Source: Micavibrio sp. UBA5572
GTDB taxonomy: Bacteria > Pseudomonadota > Alphaproteobacteria > Micavibrionales > Micavibrionaceae
Length of the DNA: 41,493 bases
Reading direction: 5' to 3'
Assembly (NCBI GenBank): GCA_002425415.1
Contig: DIMG01000015.1
Coordinates: forward strand, 1-41,493
In this document: piece by piece, positions 16,118 through 25,184 of the stretch
How the letters are laid out: each line of letters begins with the position of its first letter
How positions within the stretch are numbered: the first letter of the stretch is position 1
Notes under the pieces: model-generated
The model's input: only the letters and a program-made list of their open reading frames with translations
Database searches by the model: none
What the model was told of the DNA's origin: nothing
Program-made: the position numbers and the translations under genes

Positions 16118-16591
16118 ATGGAACACCAGCCTAAGCTTCTGACGGGAAAAAAATTCTTTGTCTATATGCTCTTGTTTTTCGGAATAATTTTTTCTGTCAA
16201 TGCTGTCTTTATTACGTTGGCGTTGCGTTCCAATTCCGGTGTGGTTGTTCAAAATTATTATGAGCGCGGTATTCATTATAATCAGACCTTAGAACAAGCG
16301 CAGTTTCAGAAGGAGCTGGGTTGGATGGGTGAATTGGTTATTGATGGATCTTTTATGATTTATTCTCTCCATGCGTCTGATGGGAAGGCTGTTTCTGACA
16401 AGATGATTTTTGTTAAAATGGTGCGTCCGGTTCAAGATGGTTTTGATTTTATGGTTCCACTCGGTGAAACAAAAGATGGTGTGTATCGTGGAAAATTCCA
16501 TGCCCCCTTGAAAGGAGCATGGGATGCTCATATTTCAATCGAGTGGGCTGATGGTCAATATTTTGACTTTGTTCCTGTTGTTCTTGATTGA
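16118..16591 (+). CDS. ccoH: FixH/CcoH cbb3 assembly protein
   Basis: A 157-residue FixH-family protein with one N-terminal membrane helix (about residues 11-35, KKFFVYMLLFFGIIFSVNAVF) and a periplasmic beta domain. The family mark QNYYERGIHYNQTLEQ near residues 45-60 is clear, as is the late GKFHAPLKGAWDAHISIEW block. CcoH takes part in late assembly of the oxidase and binds the CcoI copper ATPase in other bacteria. AAGGAAAG stands rather far (about 14 bases) before ATG 16118; a TTG at 16088 would give 10 more residues without family likeness. It is placed between ccoG and ccoI, the usual order. Confidence 0.92.
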   Translation: MEHQPKLLTGKKFFVYMLLFFGIIFSVNAVFITLALRSNSGVVVQNYYERGIHYNQTLEQAQFQKELGWMGELVIDGSFMIYSLHASDGKAVSDKMIFVKMVRPVQDGFDFMVPLGETKDGVYRGKFHAPLKGAWDAHISIEWADGQYFDFVPVVLD

Positions 16592-16632
16592 TGTTTTAAA
16601 AATTAGTTTTTTATTGGAATTGAGATTTGCCG

Positions 16633-18819
16633 ATGCCTGTTGCTGATGATGCCCCGCACGATTTTTCGGCTTATGTCGAGTATAACGAGCATGGTAAGCC
16701 AGCGATGGTTTTAATGGTGGACGGTGTCCATTGTGCTGCTTGCATTCAAAAAGTTGAATCGGCTCTTCATAAAATTCCTCATGTTACTTACGGGCGATTG
16801 AATTTTTCGACCAAACGATTGCGTGTTGAATGGGATGGATCTGTTCAATTGGCAAATGATCTGGCGCAAGCCATTCGTCATCAAGGATATAATGTTTATC
16901 CTTATGATCCCAAAGCTATTCAGTCCGAAAGTGATGAAGAGGAGCGGCAGCTTCAATTATGTTTGGGTGTTGCTGCTTTTGCTGCCGGTAATATCATGAT
17001 GATCTCTGTGGCGTTGTGGTCGTCTTCTATTGAAATTATGGGGATTGGGACGCGTGATTTGATGCATTGGTTGTCGGGACTGATTGCTTTGCCATGTGTT
17101 TTTTATGCAGGTCAGCCGTTCTTTCGTTCGGCTTGGTCTGTGTTACGTTTTGGCAAAACTAATATGGATGTGCCGATTTCTTTGGGTGTGATTGGTGCTG
17201 TTCTGGTGAGTTTGTGGCAGGTTTCGCATCATGGTGAGGATGCCTATTTCGACTCGGCTGTGATGCTGCTGTTTTTTTTATTGATTGGACGGTATCTTGA
17301 TTTTCGGGCGCGGCGCAAAGCGCGTGGGGCAGCATCCGATTTACTGGCGATGATGACAGGGACGGCGATTGTTATACAAGAGGATGGTCGTCAAAAATCT
17401 GTTCCTATTCGAGATTTAAAAGAGGGAATGGCAGTTCTGGTTCCTATGGGGCAGCGTATTCCTGCTGATTCCCAAGTGGTTACCGGTGTGTCGGATATTG
17501 ATACGTCACTTGTGACGGGGGAAACCATGCCCCGAGTGGTCGGGGTCGGGGATGCTGTTTATGCGGGAACGACCAATCTTTCTGCGCCTTTGAATTTGAT
17601 TGTTAAATCTGCTGCGAATGATTCTTTGCTGTCCGATATTGTGCGGTTGATGGAAAAGGCCGAGCAAGGTCAGGCCAAATATGTCCGTTTGGCTGATCGG
17701 GCAGCGCGTCTTTATACGCCGGTGGTTCATACATTGGCGGCCGCGACATTTTTTGGATGGTGGATTTTTGGTGGGGTTGATGTGCCTCATGCTGTGTTGC
17801 TGGCGGTGACTGTTTTGATTATTACGTGTCCTTGTGCTCTTGGTTTGGCTGTCCCTGTTGTTCAGGTCTTGGCGACGGGGCGGCTGATGAAACGGCATAT
17901 ATTGGTGAAGTCTGGCGATGCGTTGGAACAGTTATCAAGCATTGATACGATTTTGTTGGATAAGACAGGAACGCTGACCTTGGGGCAGCCGTCTATGATT
18001 CGGCAAGAAGCGTTATCCGTTGAGCATCTGCAGATGGCGGCATCTTTGGCGGCGGTCAGTCATCATCCGTTGTCGCGTGCCTTGTTGCGCGAATGGTCGG
18101 GAGAAACTCTTTTGTTTGATGATGTGCGCGAATATGCAGGTCAAGGATTGGAAGGTTATTACCACCACAAACGGGTGCGTTTGGGATCGCGGGTGTGGTG
18201 TGGGGATCAAAAGGCCGAAGTGCATAATACGCAAGAAATCTGGTTGGAAATCGATGCTTTGCCAGTCGCGTGTTTCGAGTTTGAGGATCTGTTGCGCAGT
18301 GATGCCAAAGAAACAATTGCAGCACTTAAGCAATCGGGTATTCGCCCTGTATTGTTGTCAGGGGATCGTCAGGCGGTGGCGCAGAAAGTCGCACAAGAAA
18401 TAGGAATTGATGATGTGTCGGGGGATTTGTCTCCGGTTGATAAATATAATTATATGGATGTGTTGCGTCGTGACGGGCATAAAGTTGCTATGGTTGGGGA
18501 TGGTTTGAATGATGCACCGACGATTGCGGGGGCAGATGTTTCTATTTCTCCAGCGACGGCGATTGATATGACCCAGAATGCAGCGGATATTGTCTTTATG
18601 GGCGAGCAGCTTGGTTCTATTGTTGAAGTTTATCGGACGGCGGTATTTTCGGGTCAGTTGGTGCGGCAGAATTTTATGTTGGCGATTATTTATAATGTCA
18701 TTGCTGTCCCGTTGGCGGTGTTTGGTATGGTGACGCCGTTAATTGCTGCGATTGCAATGTCGGGGTCGTCTTTGGTGGTGATTGCCAATTCTTTTCGTCT
18801 GACCCGCATGAAAAAATAG
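16633..18819 (+). CDS. ccoI: copper-transporting P-type ATPase CcoI/FixI
   Basis: A P1B-type ATPase of 728 residues that exports copper to the periplasm for insertion into the cbb3 oxidase. The N-terminal metal-binding domain has Cys34-Ala-Ala-Cys37. The ion path motif Cys399-Pro-Cys401 lies in ITCPCALGLAVPV. The phosphorylation site is Asp443 in DKTGTLT, and the hinge is GDGLNDAP at about 622-629. SLVTGETMP is the actuator motif. About eight membrane helices are seen. I chose ATG 16633; a TTG six bases earlier is possible. Gene order and the adjacent ccoS favour CcoI (oxidase biogenesis) over a copper-detoxifying CopA. Confidence 0.96.
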   Translation: MPVADDAPHDFSAYVEYNEHGKPAMVLMVDGVHCAACIQKVESALHKIPHVTYGRLNFSTKRLRVEWDGSVQLANDLAQAIRHQGYNVYPYDPKAIQSESDEEERQLQLCLGVAAFAAGNIMMISVALWSSSIEIMGIGTRDLMHWLSGLIALPCVFYAGQPFFRSAWSVLRFGKTNMDVPISLGVIGAVLVSLWQVSHHGEDAYFDSAVMLLFFLLIGRYLDFRARRKARGAASDLLAMMTGTAIVIQEDGRQKSVPIRDLKEGMAVLVPMGQRIPADSQVVTGVSDIDTSLVTGETMPRVVGVGDAVYAGTTNLSAPLNLIVKSAANDSLLSDIVRLMEKAEQGQAKYVRLADRAARLYTPVVHTLAAATFFGWWIFGGVDVPHAVLLAVTVLIITCPCALGLAVPVVQVLATGRLMKRHILVKSGDALEQLSSIDTILLDKTGTLTLGQPSMIRQEALSVEHLQMAASLAAVSHHPLSRALLREWSGETLLFDDVREYAGQGLEGYYHHKRVRLGSRVWCGDQKAEVHNTQEIWLEIDALPVACFEFEDLLRSDAKETIAALKQSGIRPVLLSGDRQAVAQKVAQEIGIDDVSGDLSPVDKYNYMDVLRRDGHKVAMVGDGLNDAPTIAGADVSISPATAIDMTQNAADIVFMGEQLGSIVEVYRTAVFSGQLVRQNFMLAIIYNVIAVPLAVFGMVTPLIAAIAMSGSSLVVIANSFRLTRMKK

Positions 18820-18833
18820 AAAAGAGTTTTGAT

Positions 18834-19016
18834 ATGGATGTTTTAGAAGTCTTGATTCCTTTAGCGTTGATTCTGGGTGCGTGTGGTTTGGTGTTTTTTA
18901 TCTGGGCTATCCGTTCCGGTCAGTATGAAGATCTTGATGGGGCGGCGCAGCGTATTTTAATTGATGATGGTGATGTTCCGTTACCTGATGTTACAAAGAC
19001 TGAAGAAAAGATTTGA
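18834..19016 (+). CDS. ccoS: CcoS cbb3 maturation protein
   Basis: A 60-residue protein with one membrane helix at residues 5-27 followed by IRSGQYEDLDGAAQRILIDD, the CcoS signature (WAxxxGQFDDLExxAxRIL). CcoS is needed to put haem and copper into CcoN. It lies 14 bases after ccoI, closing the cluster. Its last 26 bases overlap the end of the convergent thioredoxin-like gene. GAAAAGAG gives a ribosome site. Confidence 0.95.
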   Translation: MDVLEVLIPLALILGACGLVFFIWAIRSGQYEDLDGAAQRILIDDGDVPLPDVTKTEEKI

Positions 19017-19557
19017 TTTCTTCGCTTGTCCACTCTGTGTCTCCGACGATTTTTCTAGCCATGCGGCCTTTTGTGTCGATGAAAATTGTTTCGGGAAGTT
19101 TATAAGTTTGGAAGATATCGGCGGTAATTGCGCCGCGATTATCTTTGGCAATCAGAATGTTTGATGCTCTGACGCTTTCTTGTGTGTCTTGATTTTGTTT
19201 TAAGAGGAATTGCTCGATTGCGGTTTGATTGACATCGCTTGATAGGGCAATGAGTACCAGATCATTATTGCCCTTAACAAGATCTACAAGTTTTGGGAAT
19301 TCAACAACGCATGGGGTACACCATGTTGCCCAGAAATTGAGCAGGACGATTTTGCCTGTAAAATCCTTGATATGGTGTTTTTGTCCATCCAGTGTTATGA
19401 ATTCAAAATCAGGGATTTTGGGATGGGACGATGAATTTTGTTCGGTCATTTCTGCTTGTGGCTGGTTTTTGTGATAATTTCTTGATTGATCCAACCAGAG
19501 GGTGAGTAAAAATCCTGCCATTATAAAGAAAACAAGAATTAAAATGTTACGTGGCAT
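18991..19557 (-). CDS. ResA/CcmG-like membrane-anchored thioredoxin
   Basis: A 188-residue thiol-disulfide oxidoreductase of the TlpA/ResA/CcmG group. Residues 5-22 form the membrane anchor, and the active site is WATWC-TP-C with Cys80 and Cys83, followed by VVEFPKL with the cis-proline region near ETIFID. It would reduce apocytochrome c cysteines before haem is attached. It is the last gene of an operon with ccsA (11-base overlap) and resB, and is convergent with ccoS. By context ResA/CcsX is a better name than CcmG, since the partner genes are System II. Confidence 0.88.
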   Translation of the reverse strand: MPRNILILVFFIMAGFLLTLWLDQSRNYHKNQPQAEMTEQNSSSHPKIPDFEFITLDGQKHHIKDFTGKIVLLNFWATWCTPCVVEFPKLVDLVKGNNDLVLIALSSDVNQTAIEQFLLKQNQDTQESVRASNILIAKDNRGAITADIFQTYKLPETIFIDTKGRMARKIVGDTEWTSEEIKSFLQSL

Positions 19558-21439
19558 TTGAAACCTCTGCGTGGTTTTGTGTTCGATTGTGGATCAAGAT
19601 TGAAAGTCCGCCGATTAAGGCCATTTCCAGCAAGGTAAAAATGCCTAGTCCCCAGAACAGGCCTTCAGTAAATCCGTAAGAATGAAGGCCGACACCCAAA
19701 AGATTGACCCCGATCCATGCTGTACCGACTATGACGGATAAGAATGACAATCCCATTGTGACTGTGGTTGGTGAAAATTGTCCGGCTATTTTGCCGTGAA
19801 TAATCCAGACGAGCCAGAGCACAATTAAAAGTGCGCCGTTTTCTTTTGGATCCCAGCCCCAAAAACGCCCCCATGACTGGTCTGCCCAAATTCCGCCGAG
19901 AATGGTTCCGGTTGCGGTAAACAGAAGGGCTGTTAAGGCCAGTGTTCCTTGCGAATGGGTTAGATTTTTTAGAGTTTGTTTGTCCAGTTTGTTTGTGGCC
20001 TGTCCCACAAGCATCACGTGGGACAAAACGGATGTGACGAGGCACCAGCCATAGCCGATGGTGATGCATAGGACGTGGGTGGTCAACCAGAATTGTGTGT
20101 TTAACACGGCGGTCAGGACTTTCATGGTATCGCCTTCATCTGCCATGGATAGGGCAAGAAGTCCGATGGCTGTTCCCATGAATCCTGCACTTAAAAGGCC
20201 GAGCATATTTTTCATTCGACGTTCCATGAGGGTCGCAAAAAGTGGTGCAACTAGCCCCACGAATAAAATGGATTCATAGAGTGTCCCAACGGGCGGGCGT
20301 TCGAGAACGATAATTCTTGCAAGCAAACCTCCGGCCTGAATGGTAAGAGCTATGACAATCATGGTTGTTGCCAGTGTTGTCATATATTCTTTGTGATGGA
20401 AAGTTAGACTCAGCAAGCAGAGAAGAAAGGAGAGGGAAAAGAAAATCAGGCTTGAAAAAAACGGGCTGATTTTATTATAGATGATTTCGATAGATGGATT
20501 GTGTTGAGAAAGTTCCAGCAGTTTTAGATTTTGTTTTTTCCATTCAATATTGTCTTGTTGTTGCCAGCTTGTGGCTAGAGATGACCAAATGTCCAGATAG
20601 AGCGTGGTGCGTGGGCTGCCTTTGCCGCTTTGCAGGACTTCCCAAGGGGAAATCCACTCTCCCGATGTTGTGTTCCACGGGTCGGGAATGACACGGAATA
20701 CGGTGTTTCCTATGGCTGCATTTTCGATCATCTTGATTTGCCAGCCCAAGATTGCGGTTTGTTGTTCGGTGGGGGTGTATTTTTCTGGGTTTTCACCTTT
20801 TTGGGTGATGATGGATTTTATTTCTTGTTGTAACTCCGCATCGATTTTTTTTAAGGTCAGATAATTGATGGTTTTGGACGGCATCAAGGAAAATGCTTCA
20901 TCCCATTTTTGTGGGATGGTCACGCTTAAGGGAAGGGTTAAGGACAAAGACCGCATGATCTGGGTATATTCCAGTGCATTTTCATGGAGGGTTAAAAGAT
21001 CTTTTTGATCGCTGGAAATGTTTTGCGGTTTCTCATCCATTAGTTGTTCAACAGTCGGGAAGGTTTTTTCTAGACCTTCGGATATTTCAACAAAAGCGTA
21101 AAACGGTTTTTTTCGTTCCTCCAATCCCATCAAATGACGCAGGTTTTCATTTTCAATTTTGAAAATTTTCTGTTCGCTGGCATTGCCTGGGTCAAAGAGT
21201 GTTTCCGCCAACCATGTGATTGCGGATTTTCCTCCGAAGTGGTTTTTGCCCGACAGGCGGATCAGTTCAGTACGGGCGAAGGTATCAAGGGGTTTGATCC
21301 GTCCGTCATGGAGGATTGGAATTTTCTTGAAATCTGTCATATCAAGCGCAGCAGATTGCGCCTGTGCGGTGGTGGTTATGCTCAGAATGATGGCTAGACA
21401 AAGTGCCATCAGGATGCGCCAATTCATTTTGGTTTTCAT
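19547..21439 (-). CDS. ccsA: System II cytochrome c synthase subunit CcsA (ResC)
   Basis: CcsA with ResB exports haem and joins it to CxxCH motifs in the periplasm. The 630-residue protein has a signal-like N-terminus (residues 7-27, ending AQA), a large extracytoplasmic domain beginning with IPILHDGRIKPLDTFARTEL and running to about 330, then about eight helices. The haem-handling tryptophan-rich WWD motif is WGRFWGWDPKE at 523-533. His586 in GVGLHSYGF and the His in WLTTHVLCITIGYGW are the likely flanking haem ligands. The long N-terminal domain is like that of the enlarged CcsA proteins seen in some other phyla, not the short Bacillus ResC. It overlaps resB by 4 bases and the thioredoxin gene by 11. 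Confidence 0.9.
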   Translation of the reverse strand: MKTKMNWRILMALCLAIILSITTTAQAQSAALDMTDFKKIPILHDGRIKPLDTFARTELIRLSGKNHFGGKSAITWLAETLFDPGNASEQKIFKIENENLRHLMGLEERKKPFYAFVEISEGLEKTFPTVEQLMDEKPQNISSDQKDLLTLHENALEYTQIMRSLSLTLPLSVTIPQKWDEAFSLMPSKTINYLTLKKIDAELQQEIKSIITQKGENPEKYTPTEQQTAILGWQIKMIENAAIGNTVFRVIPDPWNTTSGEWISPWEVLQSGKGSPRTTLYLDIWSSLATSWQQQDNIEWKKQNLKLLELSQHNPSIEIIYNKISPFFSSLIFFSLSFLLCLLSLTFHHKEYMTTLATTMIVIALTIQAGGLLARIIVLERPPVGTLYESILFVGLVAPLFATLMERRMKNMLGLLSAGFMGTAIGLLALSMADEGDTMKVLTAVLNTQFWLTTHVLCITIGYGWCLVTSVLSHVMLVGQATNKLDKQTLKNLTHSQGTLALTALLFTATGTILGGIWADQSWGRFWGWDPKENGALLIVLWLVWIIHGKIAGQFSPTTVTMGLSFLSVIVGTAWIGVNLLGVGLHSYGFTEGLFWGLGIFTLLEMALIGGLSILIHNRTQNHAEVSNAT

Positions 21440-22581
21440 GGGGGGGATAAACTTTCTTTGCCTTTAATGCGTTGGGATATGCGCAATGCAAGATGAATGA
21501 TTAGACCCAAGGCGATCAACAGGCTGGCAATATAGGGGAAAATCCGGCCTTTATTTTCGACAACGGTCAGGACGGTGTAAGGGGTGTCTCCACTCAGATC
21601 AAAAGACGATTGGTAAAGAGTATAGCCACGGTAGCGGAGCGGTTCGTTCATTTCGATGGTGGCGGGAAAAGACAGATTTTTTTCGTTATCCTCGATGGTG
21701 ATTTTGGAGGTAAAGGCACTGGCCATTTCGGTTCCAGGGTGGAGGCTGCGTTTGAATTGATCGAGTTTGACCGCAAAAGGAAGTTTGCGTTGGGCACGTT
21801 CAATTGTGATGGTGTAGGGAGTGTTTTTGACCAGAATGGTTGGCGGTTTCGGAAAGCCGTCAAAGGTCAGGTATTTGCCATTTGCGTCATTTGTGCCAGA
21901 AATAGAAAATTCGATGCCCGACATATTTTTTTCGTCTTGTGCGTCAGCCGGAGATTGATTCAGCATCATGAATTTCCCCGGACTTTCCCAGTTTTGTTGA
22001 TCGTTTTCAGGGCGGCGGGTGATGGTGCAGTTGAAGCAATATTTATCAATGGTCAATGAAAATGGAATCTGGTCTTTTTTGAATATTTTTCCGTCTGCGA
22101 GGTCTTCATGACGGATGGTCAGAAGGTTGTTATCATGGCTGCGAATAACCAGATTGCGTTCGTGGTAATCTTCAAGGGTTGCGCTGGATTTTCCTTGCGG
22201 GATGATTAAAAATCCTTCGCGGGCGCTTATAGCTGTCATCATTCCGCCAAAGACCAATAGTAAGACTCCGAAATGGGATAAAATTGTTCCTGACTTTTGC
22301 CATGACCATTCGCTTTTCATGATAAATTTGCACAGCAGATTGATGAGAAAGATGCCCATGATGGTTAATCCTGCGGGGAGCGGGATCATACCAAACATAA
22401 TATAAAATGATCCGAAATATTGTTGTTGGGCGGCAAACAGCCCGATATGTTTTTGGGCAATTGTTCCTAAAACCAGCAACGCCATCATGAGTGGTACAAT
22501 CCAAAACAAGATGTCTGGTTGAGCCAAACGGTTTGCCGCTGTTTTTAAAGTCGGGAGGATTGATGTTATGGGTGAAGTCAT
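21436..22581 (-). CDS. resB: System II cytochrome c biogenesis protein ResB/CcsB
   Basis: A 381-residue ResB-family protein, partner of CcsA in haem delivery. Three N-terminal helices (about 28-50, 62-85, 100-120) lead to a periplasmic beta-rich domain (about 125-345), and a final helix lies at about 347-367. The family features visible are LVLGTIAQ near residue 38, the first-loop LSHFGVLLLVFGGMM, and late ESPGKFMMLNQSPADA and MNEPLRYRGYTLYQSSF, the last being a well-known ResB block. It is the first gene of the operon resB-ccsA-resA. It is shorter than Bacillus ResB, as the short ResB forms are. Confidence 0.88.
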   Translation of the reverse strand: MTSPITSILPTLKTAANRLAQPDILFWIVPLMMALLVLGTIAQKHIGLFAAQQQYFGSFYIMFGMIPLPAGLTIMGIFLINLLCKFIMKSEWSWQKSGTILSHFGVLLLVFGGMMTAISAREGFLIIPQGKSSATLEDYHERNLVIRSHDNNLLTIRHEDLADGKIFKKDQIPFSLTIDKYCFNCTITRRPENDQQNWESPGKFMMLNQSPADAQDEKNMSGIEFSISGTNDANGKYLTFDGFPKPPTILVKNTPYTITIERAQRKLPFAVKLDQFKRSLHPGTEMASAFTSKITIEDNEKNLSFPATIEMNEPLRYRGYTLYQSSFDLSGDTPYTVLTVVENKGRIFPYIASLLIALGLIIHLALRISQRIKGKESLSPP

Positions 22582-22635
22582 GGGCTTTTTTAGCCCAAAA
22601 CCGGTTTCTCTTAAAGGCCTAAGTGCAGGATTGTT

Positions 22636-23301
22636 TTAGTCCCGTTCGTAGATCGGTGTCGGGTCGTTGTTTATGCCAGCAATCGGAGCAATCGACAGTC
22701 CCGGGATACGAGAATATTCTGCTTTTTCATGCGGGAAAACTCCGACGGTTTTGGACTCTCCCAAAAGCGTTCCGTAAGAATCCGATAATTTTGCTGTGAG
22801 CAAATAGAACCCTTTGACGTCCATGTCTTCGACATATTCAAAGTTTGGTACAGTTTTGGCTTGTTTTAAAGCCGCCTCATTGGTCAATGGTTGGGAGTTA
22901 ATCGTTAAGGTTAGTCCTATGCCCTGTGTGGTGGTCAAGGTCAGGCCTTTTTGGATGAGGGCTTGACGGACATAGTGATCCAGAGCCAGATCTTGATTGG
23001 TCACAGGGGGGAGTGCTTTCACATTTACGGGGCTGCCATCAACCGGTAAAGCGGATTGGATACCGTCGACCAGTTCAAAAATGGCACCTTGCCATGCGGC
23101 AGTGCTTGCTGCCAGTTTTTCTGTGTCCTGAATTTCAGCTTCTTTCAGCCAAGGTGAAGACGGAGCCGGCGAAGAAAGCGGCGTGTTGTCTTGATAGCTG
23201 TATCCTCTAGGAATCCACTGGTTCGGGCTTTGTTGTGCGCAGGCAGACAATGTGAACAGAGCTGCCGTTAGAACTAGATTTGTGGAAATACGAAAAATCA
23301 T
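22636..23301 (-). CDS. hypothetical lipoprotein
   Basis: A 221-residue protein with a lipoprotein signal: hydrophobic residues 8-19 and the lipobox LSAC with Cys21, so it should be lipidated and held in the inner or outer membrane on the periplasmic side. After a Pro/Ser-rich linker (about 30-50) comes a globular domain with no family that I recognise. It ends in GLSIAPIAGINNDPTPIYERD-type sequence rich in Pro and charged residues. GAGG is near the ATG 23301. A 54-base gap separates it from the resB start and it lies on the same strand, so it could be upstream in that transcript, but nothing shows a role in cytochrome assembly. Confidence 0.75.
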   Translation of the reverse strand: MIFRISTNLVLTAALFTLSACAQQSPNQWIPRGYSYQDNTPLSSPAPSSPWLKEAEIQDTEKLAASTAAWQGAIFELVDGIQSALPVDGSPVNVKALPPVTNQDLALDHYVRQALIQKGLTLTTTQGIGLTLTINSQPLTNEAALKQAKTVPNFEYVEDMDVKGFYLLTAKLSDSYGTLLGESKTVGVFPHEKAEYSRIPGLSIAPIAGINNDPTPIYERD

Positions 23302-23389
23302 GTGATCCTCAATTGTAACCTGAGTAAAGCTAATATTGGGTTGTAGTCTATCAGGTCTTTGTTATGTCGCAAAGTCCAGATTTCCCTTT

Positions 23390-24976
23390 TTATGCCGCTT
23401 CATCGCTATTGTTTATTTTTTCGATAATCATAGATGTGCTGTGACCTTCGGTTAGCGGGATCAATTTGACATCTCCACCATAGGACAGAACGATCGGGAC
23501 TTCCGGAATTTTATCCAGTGTATAATCTGCGCCTTTGAAGTAAATATCCGGCTTTATGAATTGGATCAGTTGTTTGGCTGTTGAATCGTCGTCTTTGGTT
23601 TTTGCGCCAAAAAAGACGATTAAATCGACTGCGCCCAATGCTCCGAGCACTGTTGCGCGTGATTCTTGCTTGTTTACCGGACGTGTCGGGCCTTTGAGCA
23701 GGTTTACTGATAAATCGGTATTCAGACCCAAAACCAGACGGTCGCATTGGTTTCTGGCATCGTTGAGGTAGTTGACGTGTCCGGCATGGAGGATGTCAAA
23801 ACAGCCATTGGTGAAGCCGATTTTCAGGCCACGGGCACGCCAGCGGTTGATTTCTTCTTGTGCTTTTTCCCAGTCGCAGATCGGTGCGCGGCGTGATCTG
23901 TCGAGCGCCGAGAGATCGCCTGCGGCTGTTGTTTCCAGTTCGTGATGCGGGTTGTTTATGGCATCGATCAATTCTTGTGCACGAATTGCTGCAGTTCCTA
24001 CTTTTCCAACAACGATTCCGCCTGCAATATTTGCCAGAGAGGCGGCTTCTATCAATGTTCCGCCTGTGGCTAATGCTGCAGCAATTGTTGCAATAACGGT
24101 GTCTCCCGCGCCAGAGACATCAAAGACTTCGCGGGCATGAGTGCGGAGATGGTAAGGACGTTCAAAGCCGCTTTTATCTGCTTTTTGCGAGATGATACTC
24201 ATGCCGTCTTGGGATCTTGTGGCGATGACGGCTGAAATTCCGGATTGCTTGATAAGGAATTCAGATGTTTCAACAATTTCATTATCGGCATTTGTCGGTG
24301 CGCCGTTTGTGGCTTCGGCTAATTCTTTGCGGTTTGGTGTGACAATGGTTGCGCCACTATATTTGGAAAAATCTGACCCTTTGGGGTCTACCAAGACCGG
24401 AATTTTGTGCTTATTAGCCAATTGAATGGCGGTTTTTATGATTTGCGGGGTTAAAACGCCCTTACCGTAATCGGAGAGGATCAAGGCATTTTGTTGCGGG
24501 ATAAGGGCTGTAATTTTTTGTAGTATTTCTTCTTCAAGGGTAGGCAGAATCGGCGCGGTTACTTCGTTGTCAACTCGCAGCAATTGCTGGTGTCCTGCTA
24601 AAAATCTTGTTTTTATGGTTGTGGGTGTTTGGGGGCGGATGGTTAGTCCTTCGCCCGATCCGCCAGCGGCTTCAACCAAACCTTTGACGATTTCACCTTC
24701 GCGGTCATCACCGATGATGGCGATGATTTCCCCCTGAATGCCTAGGGCTTTTAAATTTGACAGGACATTGCCTGCGCCACCTATCATGCGGTTTTCCTGT
24801 TTTGCCGCTAAAACAGGGACGGGGCTTTCCGGAGATATTCTTGTGACCTCTCCACGGATAAAGCGGTCGAGCATTAAGTCCCCTATGACCAAAACCTTTT
24901 GTTGAGGCATGGTCGCAAGCAGGCTTAAAAGGCGCTGTGATTGCGGATTTTCTTGTGGGGCGGGTGGCGGTGTCAT
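23390..24976 (-). CDS. hldE: bifunctional heptose-7-phosphate kinase / heptose-1-phosphate adenylyltransferase
   Basis: HldE makes ADP-heptose for the LPS inner core. The 528-residue protein has a ribokinase-family kinase domain (to about residue 335) with VIGDLMLDRFIRGEVTRISPE, a GGAGNVLSNL block, and the catalytic DVSGAGDT. It is followed by a nucleotidyltransferase domain with FTNGCFDILHAGHVNYL (the HxGH motif) and VLGLNTDLSVN. Both halves look intact. I give ATG 24976 as start; an open frame extends to TTG 25057 (27 more residues, basic), and neither has a strong Shine-Dalgarno. It implies an LPS with heptose. Confidence 0.95.
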   Translation of the reverse strand: MTPPPAPQENPQSQRLLSLLATMPQQKVLVIGDLMLDRFIRGEVTRISPESPVPVLAAKQENRMIGGAGNVLSNLKALGIQGEIIAIIGDDREGEIVKGLVEAAGGSGEGLTIRPQTPTTIKTRFLAGHQQLLRVDNEVTAPILPTLEEEILQKITALIPQQNALILSDYGKGVLTPQIIKTAIQLANKHKIPVLVDPKGSDFSKYSGATIVTPNRKELAEATNGAPTNADNEIVETSEFLIKQSGISAVIATRSQDGMSIISQKADKSGFERPYHLRTHAREVFDVSGAGDTVIATIAAALATGGTLIEAASLANIAGGIVVGKVGTAAIRAQELIDAINNPHHELETTAAGDLSALDRSRRAPICDWEKAQEEINRWRARGLKIGFTNGCFDILHAGHVNYLNDARNQCDRLVLGLNTDLSVNLLKGPTRPVNKQESRATVLGALGAVDLIVFFGAKTKDDDSTAKQLIQFIKPDIYFKGADYTLDKIPEVPIVLSYGGDVKLIPLTEGHSTSMIIEKINNSDEAA

Positions 24977-25184
24977 GAATGTTCGGAACTTTCGTTCAAT
25001 TCTTTGTAAAAACCTGAAATCCTGTATTTTTTTGGCATGCTGTTTAGGATTTGTCAACTTTTCCCGTGTTAAATGAAAGGTAGATAATACTTATATAAAA
25101 TGCCGGTCGTATGGCGGGTTGAACAGATCATTGAACCGATACAGGGAATTGGAAGCTATAAACGGTTTCTTTAAGGCGAATTGA

